From NCBI RefSeq assembly GCF_033954835.1, contig NZ_CP121471.1, positions 1,606,501 through 1,670,500 of the forward strand: DNA of 64,000 nucleotides. Direction: 5' to 3'. The notes beneath the pieces were generated by a model. That model did not search any database, was not told where the DNA came from, and worked only from the letters and a program-made list of their open reading frames with translations. Shown one piece after another: positions 28,539 through 37,535 of this stretch. This DNA is from Thiorhodovibrio frisius (lineage in GTDB: Bacteria > Pseudomonadota > Gammaproteobacteria > Chromatiales > Chromatiaceae). A program made the translations under genes and the position numbers. Position 1 is the first letter of the stretch. The number at the start of each line of letters is the position of its first letter.

Positions 28539-29555
28539 ATGGATTTAACCACCCCCTACCTGGGCATGAGCCTCAAAAACCCGCTGGTGCCCTCGGCCTC
28601 GCCGCTGTCAAAAAGCGTCGATATGTCCAAAGAGCTGGAAGACGGCGGCGCCTCGGCGCTGATCATGTACTCCCTGTTTGAAGAAGCCATCCGCGCCGAG
28701 TCCGAGGGCATGGACCGTTTTTTGATCAACCAGAGCACCGGCTTTGCCGAAGCCGATGATGGCTTTCTGCCCGACTGGCAGGAGTTCAGCACCAGCCTGG
28801 ATCAGTACCTGGAGAACCTGCGCAAGCTCAAAGAGGCGCTGGATATTCCGGTCATCGCCAGCCTCAATGGCGTCACCCCCGGCGGCTGGATCGAGCATGG
28901 CAAACAGCTCGAGCAGGCCGGCGCCGATGCACTCGAGCTGAATGTTTATTACATCGCCGCGGATATCAATCAAAACGGTCAGCAGGTCGAAGACCGCTAT
29001 ATCGAACTACTGAAGCAACTCAAGGGCCAGATCAAAATCCCGGTCAACATGAAGCTGTCGTCTTCCTTCAGCTCGGTCGGCAACATGGTGCAGCGACTCG
29101 CCGCGTCCGGTGCCGATGGCGTGGCCATGTTCAACCGCTTCTACCAGCCCGACATCAACATCGACAGCCTGCGCCTGCAGCCCAGCCTGCATCCGTCCAC
29201 CTCCGCCGAGGCGCTGCTCGCCATGCGCTGGGTCGCCATCCTTTACGGTCGGGTCGAGAACCTGTCCATCGGCGCGACCGGCGGCATCCATACCCCCGAG
29301 GATGTCATCAAGCTGCTGCTTGCCGGTGCCGACGTGGTGCACCTGTGCAGCGTGCTGCTGAAAAAAGGCGCGGGCGAAATCCCCAAAATGCTGACCGGCC
29401 TTGAGCACTGGATGGAAGAGCATGGCTTCGAGTCCGTCAGCGACATGCGCGGGCGCATGAGCGCGCTGGCCATCCCCAACCCGGCGGAATTCGAGCGTGC
29501 CAACTACGTTAATATTCTGGATAGCTACAGCTTCTCGCCTGGCGTGATGGTGTAG
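28539..29555 (+). CDS. Dihydroorotate-dehydrogenase-like flavoprotein
   Basis: 338-residue TIM-barrel FMN protein of the class I dihydroorotate dehydrogenase fold. MDLTTPYLGMSLKNPLVPSA is the family's N-terminus; ALELNVYYIAADINQNGQQ replaces the usual catalytic loop, and GATGGIHTPEDVIKLLLAGA is the phosphate-binding end. Because the loop differs from PyrD and the gene follows nifJ, a role in pyrimidine synthesis is doubtful; homologues beside nifJ are annotated only as DHOD-like. A ribosome site (CCGGAGAAA) precedes the ATG. Probably co-transcribed with nifJ. Confidence 0.85.
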   Translation: MDLTTPYLGMSLKNPLVPSASPLSKSVDMSKELEDGGASALIMYSLFEEAIRAESEGMDRFLINQSTGFAEADDGFLPDWQEFSTSLDQYLENLRKLKEALDIPVIASLNGVTPGGWIEHGKQLEQAGADALELNVYYIAADINQNGQQVEDRYIELLKQLKGQIKIPVNMKLSSSFSSVGNMVQRLAASGADGVAMFNRFYQPDINIDSLRLQPSLHPSTSAEALLAMRWVAILYGRVENLSIGATGGIHTPEDVIKLLLAGADVVHLCSVLLKKGAGEIPKMLTGLEHWMEEHGFESVSDMRGRMSALAIPNPAEFERANYVNILDSYSFSPGVMV

Positions 29556-29574
29556 TCGGCTCGCACGGTCAGGG

Positions 29575-29608
29575 GCGAGGAACGGGCTCACAAGCGTTTG
29601 TTCCTCGC
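29575..29608. terminator. Inverted repeat between convergent genes
   Basis: GCGAGGAAC and GTTCCTCGC form a 9-bp stem with a 16-base loop, between the stops of the DHOD-like gene and the lytic transglycosylase gene. No T-run follows on either strand, so terminator function is uncertain. Confidence 0.35.
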
Positions 29609-29630
29609 TCTGCGGGGGCGGTGGGTTTCA

Positions 29631-31787
29631 TCAGCTCCCAGCGGCGGTTAGTGCGGTTCCTGGCTGCAGCCGGGTTTCGACAATTGGAACATAGAGCGGC
29701 TGATCCAGCGGCAGGACCGTTTTGGTGTCAATATCCGGATTATATTGGCGCAGCAGCCAGAGCGGGATATGGTAGGTCTCGACCGCGATATCCCACAGGC
29801 TCTGGCCTTGGCGGATCAGGTGCTCGGTCACGCCGGTGATGCGGTACTGGGCAAAGTAATCGAGCTGGCGATTGCGATGGAAGGCGATGCGCTCCTGCTC
29901 GAACTGCTCGGGCGAGACATGGCTAAAATCCAGTTGCAGCCGCTGGCCGATGATTAGCGATTTGTCCTTGCCAAGCGCGTTTTTGCCGCGTATCTGACTG
30001 GCCTCCAGTTTTAACCATTGGGCGTAGTGGCCCAGTGTCTCGGCCACCTGAATTTCGATACTGCCATCTGTGGAGACGCTGTAGTCAATCGGGTCTGCGG
30101 CCAGATCAGGCTGTGTCTCGGCCAGGGGTGCGGCCGTTGTTGGATCGGCGTCGAAGTGCTCGACATCGGTTCCGGTATCGGCTGCGTCGGCGATGATTTG
30201 TGGTGTGTCCTGCTTGGTTTCCTGCTTGGTCTTTTCCGGCGGTTGCTCCGGTGATGGGGCGCGCCGGCTCGCGGCGGCGGCAATGGTCAAGGTGTCTTGC
30301 TCCGGTTCTTGCAGCGAAAGCAGTTCCGGCAGCAAGAAGGCCGCACTGGTGCCAAGCGGCCGCGGGACATTTGGTGTCGGGATGCGCAGTCGCTGGCCGG
30401 TCTGCACTTGATGTGCATCATCGAGGTCATTCATTGCCACCAGTTCGCTGACGCTGGTGTCGAGACGGCTGGCGATGCCCGACAGGGATTCCCCATAGCT
30501 GAGATCGTAATAGGTCAGCGGCAGTTGGCCATCGAACCCGTAGCGGGCGGCAAACTCGGCGAGTTTGCGTTCGGCGACGGGCTTTTGGATGGGAGGCGGC
30601 AGACGCAGCAGGTCGTTGCGGGCAATGAGTTGCTTGCCGTTCCAGATATCATGATGCATCCCTGGGTTGACCGCGCGCAGGTCGTGCAGGCTGATGTCGA
30701 GAAACTCGGCAAGCTCTGGTGCCGGCAGGTAAGCCGGTGCGGCGATTTTGAGCGCACTGTCCGGGTCAAGCTGGCGGAAATAGCGATCCGGCGCCACGGA
30801 CAGATCATGGGCGGCGATGAAAGCAACATAGAAATTGCGCGATGCAAAGCCGAAACGGTTGCCCTGGTATTCATCAATGATACGGACAATGTCATCGCTG
30901 CCGGTCGCGCGCACGGCGCGGCGCACGCCGGCGAGGCCATGGTTGTAGGCGGTGATGGCCAGTGGCCAGTGTTCGAGCACAGAGTAATTATGTTGTAGCA
31001 GGTTGGCAGCCGCGTGCGTTGACTTGATTACGTCATAGCGCTCGTCAACCTCTTCATCGACGCGGATATAGCGCCGTGCCGTGGTTGGCATGAACTGCCA
31101 GAGACCAGCGGCGCCGACTTTGGAAATAGCTTTGGGGTTGTAGGAGGACTCTACATGGGGAATGGCGGCCAGACCGACGGGTAGCTCCTGCGCGCGAAAG
31201 ATTGCCTCAACCTGGTGCACCCAGGGTTGTGCGCGCTTTAGTCCGGCGCGAAAACGATCTTCCTGACCCCGCTGGAAGCGGATGCGCTCTGCTGCGGCGC
31301 GTAATTCCTCGGGCGTCCCGCCGCGGCGACGCCAGGGCTCAAGTGAGCGCTGCTCGAAGGCATTGAGGTCGGCACGTTTGCCATCCGCCAGGGCCAGCAT
31401 GGCGGCACGGTAATGGCTGATGGTTTCCTCGATCACCCGATTCTGCGAGGCCAAAGGGGCGCCCCGGTTCAGGTACAGCGGCGTGTAACAGATGGACAGG
31501 TCGCGGCTATCGTGGATGAGTCCGCTGGAAATGTCGAACTCTGAATAAATCCGCATCCAGAAACGCATGGCCGGTTGCAGCGCCGGCGGGCGAGGGAAGG
31601 GGTCGGCTGGCAGTGCCAGCGTTGTCTGCCAGCAGGGTGCGAGTGTCAGCAGCAAGACCGCAGCGAGTCGGTTGCGGCGAGGCCAGAGTGCCCGCAGCCC
31701 GATCAGCCGGTAGCGGTTCTTTTGTGACCATGCGCCGCAGTGGCGCGACTGTTCGGGGTGATCGTCCTGAGTTGGGCTGGCAGGCAT
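29631..31787 (-). CDS. Membrane-bound lytic transglycosylase with LysM repeats (MltD-type)
   Basis: 718 residues. A basic N-terminus and hydrophobic segment (LAAVLLLTLAPCWQTTLAL) export it to the periplasm. The SLT domain (about residues 170-330) has the catalytic Glu in IPHVESSYNPKAISKVGAAG and the LWQFMPTTARRY signature. Three LysM-like peptidoglycan-binding modules follow, at about 430-480, 590-640 and 655-705 (GQSLWDIAVETYHIPLWLLR), separated by a Pro/Thr/Glu-rich linker. It cleaves murein strands to 1,6-anhydro ends. The second related enzyme, at 60531-61418, lacks LysM modules. I placed the start at the internal ATG 31787, which puts the signal sequence nearer the N-terminus. Confidence 0.87.
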   Translation of the reverse strand: MPASPTQDDHPEQSRHCGAWSQKNRYRLIGLRALWPRRNRLAAVLLLTLAPCWQTTLALPADPFPRPPALQPAMRFWMRIYSEFDISSGLIHDSRDLSICYTPLYLNRGAPLASQNRVIEETISHYRAAMLALADGKRADLNAFEQRSLEPWRRRGGTPEELRAAAERIRFQRGQEDRFRAGLKRAQPWVHQVEAIFRAQELPVGLAAIPHVESSYNPKAISKVGAAGLWQFMPTTARRYIRVDEEVDERYDVIKSTHAAANLLQHNYSVLEHWPLAITAYNHGLAGVRRAVRATGSDDIVRIIDEYQGNRFGFASRNFYVAFIAAHDLSVAPDRYFRQLDPDSALKIAAPAYLPAPELAEFLDISLHDLRAVNPGMHHDIWNGKQLIARNDLLRLPPPIQKPVAERKLAEFAARYGFDGQLPLTYYDLSYGESLSGIASRLDTSVSELVAMNDLDDAHQVQTGQRLRIPTPNVPRPLGTSAAFLLPELLSLQEPEQDTLTIAAAASRRAPSPEQPPEKTKQETKQDTPQIIADAADTGTDVEHFDADPTTAAPLAETQPDLAADPIDYSVSTDGSIEIQVAETLGHYAQWLKLEASQIRGKNALGKDKSLIIGQRLQLDFSHVSPEQFEQERIAFHRNRQLDYFAQYRITGVTEHLIRQGQSLWDIAVETYHIPLWLLRQYNPDIDTKTVLPLDQPLYVPIVETRLQPGTALTAAGS

Positions 31788-31837
31788 GAGCGTGCGGCGG
31801 CTCTCGTGCGCCAGAGCCGGGAGCAGCAATCTCTGTT

Positions 31838-32029
31838 CTAGGGCTCGCCGGTGCGCAGCATATCGACCACGGCGACGGCTGGATTATCACCGAGATAATG
31901 CACCGAAATCTGGTAGAGCAGCGACACCGGGAGCGCGATCAGCACAAAGACAAGGACCGCGCTCAGCAGATCAATCCGGCGGCCCTGGCGACGCGGGGCA
32001 ATGGCGGATTTGGGTCGCAACATCATCAT
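31838..32029 (-). CDS. Small single-span membrane protein
   Basis: 63 residues: a basic N-terminus (MMMLRPKSAIAPRRQGRR), one strong transmembrane helix (LLSAVLVFVLIALPVSLLYQ) and a short outside tail. It lies 50 bases upstream of the MltD-like gene on the same strand and may be expressed with it. No family recognised. Confidence 0.5.
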   Translation of the reverse strand: MMMLRPKSAIAPRRQGRRIDLLSAVLVFVLIALPVSLLYQISVHYLGDNPAVAVVDMLRTGEP

Positions 32030-32460
32030 GGTGGGGAAAGCCTTAGGGGAGCCAGGAATGGGGTGATAATTTAGTTGTTAATAAACAACCGGTTAAAAGC
32101 CGCAGGTAAAAACCTTGAAAAAGGTCGAAGTTTAAGATCGGGCTGACTGCTGTGTGATCTTGGAAATCCCTTTCGTGCTGGCGCATTATTCTACCTGAAA
32201 GTATTGATCATGTTGAACAAATTAGCCAGGCAAGGAATCAGATTTTGCCAACTACCCGGCAGTTCACTCTTGTTGTTGTCTGGCGTGGGTCATTCGCGTC
32301 TCGGTTGCGCGAAGTCACTGACATCCATGCGATCTTCGACGATGCTATGGTTTTGGCTGTGGACTCGCTGTTCCGGAAACGCTGTTGTCTAACGGCACGC
32401 TGGCAACCCTCCGGAATGTTCCAGCAATATCGATGCCAAGCGGCCTGGGGAGTTGATTGC
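32030..32460. other. Upstream region of the octaheme cytochrome gene
   Basis: 431 bases with two small perfect inverted repeats, GTTGTT-AATA-AACAAC at 32074-32089 and ACCTT-GAAA-AAGGT at 32112-32125. The AT-rich first part would suit a regulated promoter, but I cannot assign a binding protein. The coding frame extends upstream of 32461 without coding character. Confidence 0.4.
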
Positions 32461-34119
32461 ATGCGTCACATTACGATGTTTTCCTGCTTAGCGCTGATGA
32501 CAGCAATGTTAGCAGCCTTCCTGAGTGTGCCGCAGGTGCAGGCGCGTGATGGCTGGCCCACGCCGCCAATCAACCCGGATCGTCGCGCGCAACTATCTGG
32601 TCCTTTGCAGGGCGGCACTGCGGATCACGCCAAATTCCCGGAACTTCAAGGTCCTTTTGCGACCGGATCGGATGTGACCAAAGCCTGTCTTGGCTGCCAT
32701 ACCGAGACCGGCAAGCATTTCATGAAGAACATCCACTGGACCTGGTCTTATGTGAATCCCGACACTGGCCAGCAACTGGGTAAGCGGTATCTGGTCAATA
32801 ACTTCTGCACCAATTCGCGCGGCAACGAGGGCATGTGCGCCCAGTGCCACGCGGGCTATGGATGGAAGGACGAGAGCTTTGACTTTAGCGACGAGACCAA
32901 GATCGATTGTCTGGTCTGCCACGAGACCACTGGCAACTATTACAAAACGCCCAACAGTCCGGGTAACGCGGCTTGCTCGGTCATGTTTGCGGACAGGCCG
33001 CCCATCGATCTGGCGGCTTCAGCAAAGAGCGTCGACCTACCCCAGCGCGAAAACTGCGGCACCTGTCATTTTTATGGCGGTGGCGGCGATAACGTGAAGC
33101 ATGGCGATCTCTCGAGCGCCCTGAAAGAGCCACCGCGCACGCTTGATGTGCACATGGGTGTCGATGGACTGAACTTTGCCTGCACCGCCTGTCATGTCAC
33201 CAACCGGCACATCTGGGCGGGCAGCCGCTACCATGTGATTTCCAAGGACACAGAGGGCACGGGGCAGCCAGGCATGCGTCCTGATGTGGCGACTTGCGAG
33301 TCCTGTCACGGTCTGGCGCCGCATCCTGTCAATTCACTGGCGAATTTCAAGCTCAATGACCACATTCAGAGCGTTGCCTGCCAGGCTTGCCATATTCCGG
33401 AATTTGCGCGCGGCGGGGTGGCAACGATCGTCAATTGGGACTGGCGCACCTCCGGTAAGACCCGCGATGGCGAAGGCTATCATGAAGAAGGCTATATTCA
33501 GGGTAATGGTGAGCATCGCTACACCTACAAGTCGATCAAGGGCGACTTTACTTACGATGAGAACGTGATTCCGGAATATGCCTGGTTTGACGGCCAGATG
33601 CGCTATACCACCATCGACACCGAATTTGATCCCAATGCCGAATTCATTGAGATAAACGGCTTTAGTGGCTCGCGCGAGGATCGAGAATCCCGTATCTGGC
33701 CTTTCAAGCGCATGCACACCTGGCAGCCCTATGACAAAGGCCGGGGGACACTGGTGTATACCAACCTTTGGGGCGAGGATGAAACTGCCTATTGGGGCAA
33801 TTACGATATGAATGCGGCTATTGCCAAGGGCATGGCGGATTTCGGGCTGGACTACTCCGGCGATTTTGGCTTTATTGAGACTCTGTCATGGTGGCCCATT
33901 ACTCACATGGTTGCGCCCAAGGAGAGCGCGTTGGCCTGCCGCGATTGTCATCAGCCAAAAAATAGCCGTATGGCGTCGGTGGAAGGGATTTATCTGCCTG
34001 GGCGTGATCACAATCACTGGCTGGATATCATTGGCACCCTGCTGGTCGGCGGCACGCTCGCGGGCATTATCATTCATAGCCTGGTCCGCATTTTTTCACC
34101 CAAGGGAGAGCAGGAGTAA
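32461..34119 (+). CDS. Octaheme c-type cytochrome, tetrathionate reductase (OTR) family
   Basis: 552-residue periplasmic multiheme protein. A signal peptide (MFSCLALMTAMLAAFLSVP) precedes eight CxxCH haem sites at residues about 76, 126, 150, 199, 241, 279, 307 and 493. A C-terminal anchor helix (IIGTLLVGGTLAGIIIHSLV) follows. Eight haems with the last far from the rest, and the motifs HWTWSYVNPDTGQQLGKR and NFCTNSRGNEGMCAQCHAGY, fit the OTR family, whose Shewanella member reduces tetrathionate, nitrite and hydroxylamine in vitro. The stop overlaps the start of a cytochrome b gene by one base, so both probably form a quinol-linked reductase or oxidase. Direction and substrate in this organism are unknown. 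Confidence 0.85.
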   Translation: MRHITMFSCLALMTAMLAAFLSVPQVQARDGWPTPPINPDRRAQLSGPLQGGTADHAKFPELQGPFATGSDVTKACLGCHTETGKHFMKNIHWTWSYVNPDTGQQLGKRYLVNNFCTNSRGNEGMCAQCHAGYGWKDESFDFSDETKIDCLVCHETTGNYYKTPNSPGNAACSVMFADRPPIDLAASAKSVDLPQRENCGTCHFYGGGGDNVKHGDLSSALKEPPRTLDVHMGVDGLNFACTACHVTNRHIWAGSRYHVISKDTEGTGQPGMRPDVATCESCHGLAPHPVNSLANFKLNDHIQSVACQACHIPEFARGGVATIVNWDWRTSGKTRDGEGYHEEGYIQGNGEHRYTYKSIKGDFTYDENVIPEYAWFDGQMRYTTIDTEFDPNAEFIEINGFSGSREDRESRIWPFKRMHTWQPYDKGRGTLVYTNLWGEDETAYWGNYDMNAAIAKGMADFGLDYSGDFGFIETLSWWPITHMVAPKESALACRDCHQPKNSRMASVEGIYLPGRDHNHWLDIIGTLLVGGTLAGIIIHSLVRIFSPKGEQE

Positions 34120-34772
34120 TGGCTATTTTTAGGGTAAAAATCTTTAGTCTGTTCGAGCGCTTCTGGCACTGGTTGCAGATGCTTTTGATTCTGGTTTTGC
34201 TGATCACCGGTTTTGGACTGCACGGTTTTCACAATCTGATGAGCTTTAGAACAGCGGTCACTCTGCATACGGGGGCGGCGCTGACGCTGCTGCTGCTATG
34301 GGCTTTCAGTGTGTTCTGGCTGTTCACCACTCGCAGTTGGCGCCATTTCATTCCAACCTGGCAAGGAATGTGGGGGGTGCTACGGTTCTACGCCTATGGC
34401 ATTTTCAAGGGCGAGCGTCATCCCTACCGCAAAGCCTATTGGCGTAAGCACAACCCGCTGCAGGCGCTGGCCTATCTGATGCTGAAGATCGTGCTGTTCC
34501 CGGCCATCTGGATCACCGGGCTGTTATATTTATTTTATTTCGCCTGGCGGAATCTGCCAGACGCGCCTCTGTGGCTAGGTGCTATCGCTCAGGTGCATAC
34601 GGCTGCGGCCTTCCTGATTCTGGCCTTTGTGTTTATTCACGTCTATATACTGACCACGGGCCATTCCTTTCGCGACCACGTCATGCCGATGGTGACCGGC
34701 TTTGATAAGGTGGATCTGAGCCCCGAGGAAGAAGCCTACCTGCGCAAGGATCAGCCGGAGGATATTCGTTAG
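34119..34772 (+). CDS. Membrane cytochrome b (formate dehydrogenase gamma/b561-like) partner
   Basis: 217 residues with four transmembrane helices and histidines suited to two b haems: FERFWHWLQMLLIL, TLHTGAALTLLLLWA, IAQVHTAAAFLILAFVFIHV and TTGHSFRDH. This is the architecture of the membrane subunits of formate dehydrogenases, hydrogenases and thiosulfate reductases, which exchange electrons with quinone. Its start codon shares a base with the octaheme cytochrome stop (TAATG), giving translational coupling. It would connect the periplasmic haems to the quinone pool. Confidence 0.85.
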   Translation: MAIFRVKIFSLFERFWHWLQMLLILVLLITGFGLHGFHNLMSFRTAVTLHTGAALTLLLLWAFSVFWLFTTRSWRHFIPTWQGMWGVLRFYAYGIFKGERHPYRKAYWRKHNPLQALAYLMLKIVLFPAIWITGLLYLFYFAWRNLPDAPLWLGAIAQVHTAAAFLILAFVFIHVYILTTGHSFRDHVMPMVTGFDKVDLSPEEEAYLRKDQPEDIR

Positions 34773-34779
34773 TCAGCTT

Positions 34780-34939
34780 TATACCAATCGCAAACTGATT
34801 TTCGGTTTTGGCTCGGGTGACGGCCACGGGGGTCTCGGCGCCAGGACGCCGCCTGGAAGCCTACAGGGAAGTATTCACGGCGGCCCCGTGGCCGTTACCT
34901 GGTCCAGAACGAGCGGAAATCGCAAAAAGTTTCGGTATA
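34780..34939. repeat. Palindromic intergenic element, copy 1 (160 bp)
   Basis: Begins TATACCAATCGCAAAC and ends GTTTCGGTATA. Inside, GGGTGACGGCCACGGGG (34815-34831) and CCCCGTGGCCGTTACC (34884-34899) form a long stem. Copies 2 (46933-47109) and 3 (63042-63123) share ends and flanks. No coding sequence. It sits between the cytochrome b gene and the hemD 3' end; MITE-like or a hairpin RNA element. Confidence 0.7.
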
Positions 34940-34954
34940 GCAGCCGTGCGAGTT

Positions 34955-35785
34955 TCAGCGCGGCGCGCGTTGCACCAGTCGGCACAGGGCATCAAGCAGG
35001 GCCGGGTCGCTCGACTCTGAGGCCACGGCCACGGTGCGAAAGCCAAGCTCCATGGCTCGGGCTGCGGTGCGGTTGCTGTAAACCGCCAGCGGTAGGCTGC
35101 GCAGCCAGGGGTGTTCCGATTCGGGCACCAGCCGATGCAGATTGTTGAGCACCTCGTCACTGGTGGCGGTGAGCAGATTGAGAGTTTCATGCCAGCGCGG
35201 CAGCTGCTCGGTGGCGTCTTGCTCGGGCAGGCCACGACAATAGACCTCCGCATAGACAATCTCGGCCTCGCGTTGGGCCAGGGTGTCGCCAAGCATTGGG
35301 CGGCCACCTTCGCCGCGGACGATCAAAATGCGTCGTCCGCGCACATGCGTCAGCTCGGGCAGCTCGAGCAAGCCCTCACTGTCAAAATGCGCACTGGGGA
35401 TCAAATCTGGCGGACGCCCGGCATCGCCCAGCGCTGCGGCGGTGGCAGCACCAACGGCGGCGATCATGGGGCCAGCGGGCGGTGGTGGTGGGAGTTGGCT
35501 GCCGGGCAGGAGTTTTAGCGCGAAATTGACCGCATTGCGGCTGATGAAAATCAGCAGATCCCAGGGCTCGGCCATCCGCGCTTTCGCCTTCTCAGCATGG
35601 GTGGACGGGCGAATGCTGACGGTCGGAAAGAGCAGCGCTTCGCCATTGGCCTGCTGGATGAGATCGCACAGATGCGGCGCCTGTTCGACCGGCCGGGTGA
35701 CTAGGATGGTCTGGCCCTTCAGGTCGCAGGGGATATCGTCGGGCAGATTGCCGCTGGGTTTCGGGTTGCGGGTCGGGTTTGTCAT
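34955..35785 (-). CDS. hemD: Uroporphyrinogen-III synthase
   Basis: 276 residues. Cyclises hydroxymethylbilane with ring D inversion to uroporphyrinogen III, the branch point to haem, sirohaem, cobalamin and bacteriochlorophyll. The poorly conserved family is recognised from [17 protein letters not shown] at the N-terminus, [14 protein letters not shown] (the FTSxNAV motif), and [16 protein letters not shown], plus position. Its start overlaps the hemC stop by 4 bases (ATGA), an arrangement common in gammaproteobacteria. The high haem demand of a multihaem-cytochrome organism fits its neighbour. Confidence 0.88.
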   Translation of the reverse strand: MTNPTRNPKPSGNLPDDIPCDLKGQTILVTRPVEQAPHLCDLIQQANGEALLFPTVSIRPSTHAEKAKARMAEPWDLLIFISRNAVNFALKLLPGSQLPPPPPAGPMIAAVGAATAAALGDAGRPPDLIPSAHFDSEGLLELPELTHVRGRRILIVRGEGGRPMLGDTLAQREAEIVYAEVYCRGLPEQDATEQLPRWHETLNLLTATSDEVLNNLHRLVPESEHPWLRSLPLAVYSNRTAARAMELGFRTVAVASESSDPALLDALCRLVQRAPR

Positions 35786-36708
35786 TCTTCGGCCAGTGCA
35801 CTGAGGATTTCATCGGCGCCTTGGTCGAGTAGCAACTCGGCCACCCGACGGCCCATCGCCTCGGCTTGCTCGGGGGCGGCGCGTTCCTCGGCACGCAGAA
35901 TGCGCTGGCCATCAGGAGTGCCGACAAGACCGCGCAGATAAAGCTGCCCGTCTTGGTGGATCGCATGGCCGGCGATGGGCACCTGACAGCCGCCATCGAG
36001 TCGCTCGTTCATCGCGCGCTCGGCCAGTACTCGTTCGGCCGTGTTCTGGTGATGCAGCGGGGCGATCAGGGCATTGACGCGCTCATCCATGCTGCGGCAC
36101 TCGATGCCAATGGCTCCCTGGCCAATGGCGGGTAGACTTTCCTCCGGCGGCATGACAGCACGAATTCGCTCGCCAAATTCCAGGCGAATCAAACCCGCAG
36201 CGGCGAGAATGATGGCGTCATAAACGCCGTCGTCGAGTTTGGCCAGCCGGGTGTTGACATTGCCGCGCAGCGGCTCGATGCGCAAATCTGGGCGCCGGGC
36301 CGCAAGTTGACATTCGCGCCTGAGGCTTGAAGTGCCCACGCAGGCCCCTTGGGGCAAGGCGTCGATACTCGCGAAGCTATTGGAAACAAAGGCATCGTGG
36401 GGGTTTTCGCGCTCCAGAATGGCGGCAAGGTGTAGCCCCTCGGGGAAGCCGACCGGGACATCTTTCATTGAATGGACCGCGATGTCCGCATCGCCATCGA
36501 GCATGCCCTGCTCGAGTTCCTTGACGAATAATCCCTTGCCGCCGACCTTGGCCAATGGTGCATCAAGCAGCTTGTCGCCACGGGTGGTCATGCCGATGAT
36601 TTCAACCTTGAGTTCCGGGTAGAGGCGTCCAAGGGCGGTGGCGACATGCTCGGCCTGCCACATGGCAAGCGGGGATTTGCGGGTAGCGATTTTCAGAGTC
36701 TCGGTCAT
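35782..36708 (-). CDS. hemC: Hydroxymethylbilane synthase (porphobilinogen deaminase)
   Basis: 308 residues. Condenses four porphobilinogens into hydroxymethylbilane. [17 protein letters not shown] is the N-terminal signature; [20 protein letters not shown] and [19 protein letters not shown] are substrate-binding stretches. The Cys in [13 protein letters not shown] near residue 241 attaches the dipyrromethane cofactor. Translationally coupled to hemD. Upstream on the same strand are algR and algZ, the same order found in Pseudomonas (algZ-algR-hemC-hemD). Confidence 0.95.
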   Translation of the reverse strand: MTETLKIATRKSPLAMWQAEHVATALGRLYPELKVEIIGMTTRGDKLLDAPLAKVGGKGLFVKELEQGMLDGDADIAVHSMKDVPVGFPEGLHLAAILERENPHDAFVSNSFASIDALPQGACVGTSSLRRECQLAARRPDLRIEPLRGNVNTRLAKLDDGVYDAIILAAAGLIRLEFGERIRAVMPPEESLPAIGQGAIGIECRSMDERVNALIAPLHHQNTAERVLAERAMNERLDGGCQVPIAGHAIHQDGQLYLRGLVGTPDGQRILRAEERAAPEQAEAMGRRVAELLLDQGADEILSALAEE

Positions 36709-36800
36709 GACAAGGGGGTCCGATGCAGAAGGGCCAGAATAAAAGTGCGAGGGTGAAGTATAGCGAGTTGCGGGGGGGGGCCGCAGCGATAATCCTGATT

Positions 36801-37535
36801 TCAGCTTGCGCGCAGAAAGCGGCGCACACTCGGAAGATGACGGCGGCTGACGGGCAGGCGCTGGTCGCTTCCATCCAGGACAGCGAGAATGCCGCCTTGA
36901 GGGCTTTTCTCAAGCCCGATCAAGCGCCGAGCACACACCAGAATGCTGCGGTGAATGCGCAGGAAGCGCTCGGGGAATTCCTCCTCCAGGGTCTTTAGGG
37001 ATTCATCGAGCAGCATTTTGCCGCCGCCATGATAAACGGTGACGTATTTCTGCTCGGCCTGTAGAAAAAGGATGTCCTCGATTGCGACTCTTTGCACACC
37101 GCCGCGATATTGGGCGCTCAGGTGGCGGCGTGGCCAGGCCGGCGCATCCTCGTCCGCCATTTGTTGCTGTGGTCTGGTGACCACATGCAGCCGCTCGAGT
37201 GCTTCGCGCAGCCGCTCGGCACGCACTGGCTTGACCAGATAATTGGCGACCTGATGCTCAAACGCCTCAAGCGCGTATTCCGGATAGGCGGTGATCAGAA
37301 TCACTGCGGGTGGTGGACTGAGCTGCGCCAGATGCTCGGCAACGCTCAAGCCATCCATTCCGGGCATGCGAATGTCGAGCAGCACCAGGTCGGCGCTGGC
37401 CTCGCTGCAACGACGCACAGCATCGGCGCCATTGTCCGCTTCGGCGACGATCTGGTAGTCGCCGTTGAACTCAGCAATCAGGCGCCGCAGGCGCTCGCGT
37501 GCATGTGCTTCATCATCGACGAGAAGTATCTTCAT
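36801..37535 (-). CDS. algR: LytTR response regulator, AlgR type
   Basis: 244 residues. A receiver domain (1-120) has the phosphorylated Asp in [15 protein letters not shown] and the Lys switch in [11 protein letters not shown] LytTR DNA-binding domain (about 145-240) has [20 protein letters not shown] and [10 protein letters not shown]. In Pseudomonas, AlgR controls alginate, type IV pili and cyanide genes. I chose ATG 37535 because it gives the ATGA overlap with the sensor gene stop. Confidence 0.9.
   Translation of the reverse strand: MKILLVDDEAHARERLRRLIAEFNGDYQIVAEADNGADAVRRCSEASADLVLLDIRMPGMDGLSVAEHLAQLSPPPAVILITAYPEYALEAFEHQVANYLVKPVRAERLREALERLHVVTRPQQQMADEDAPAWPRRHLSAQYRGGVQRVAIEDILFLQAEQKYVTVYHGGGKMLLDESLKTLEEEFPERFLRIHRSILVCARRLIGLEKSPQGGILAVLDGSDQRLPVSRRHLPSVRRFLRAS

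Noticed and set aside
32206-32222. FNR-like site TTGATCATGTTGAA before the octaheme cytochrome gene
   Set aside because: Only the first half matches TTGAT; the second half is TTGAA rather than ATCAA, so support is too weak.
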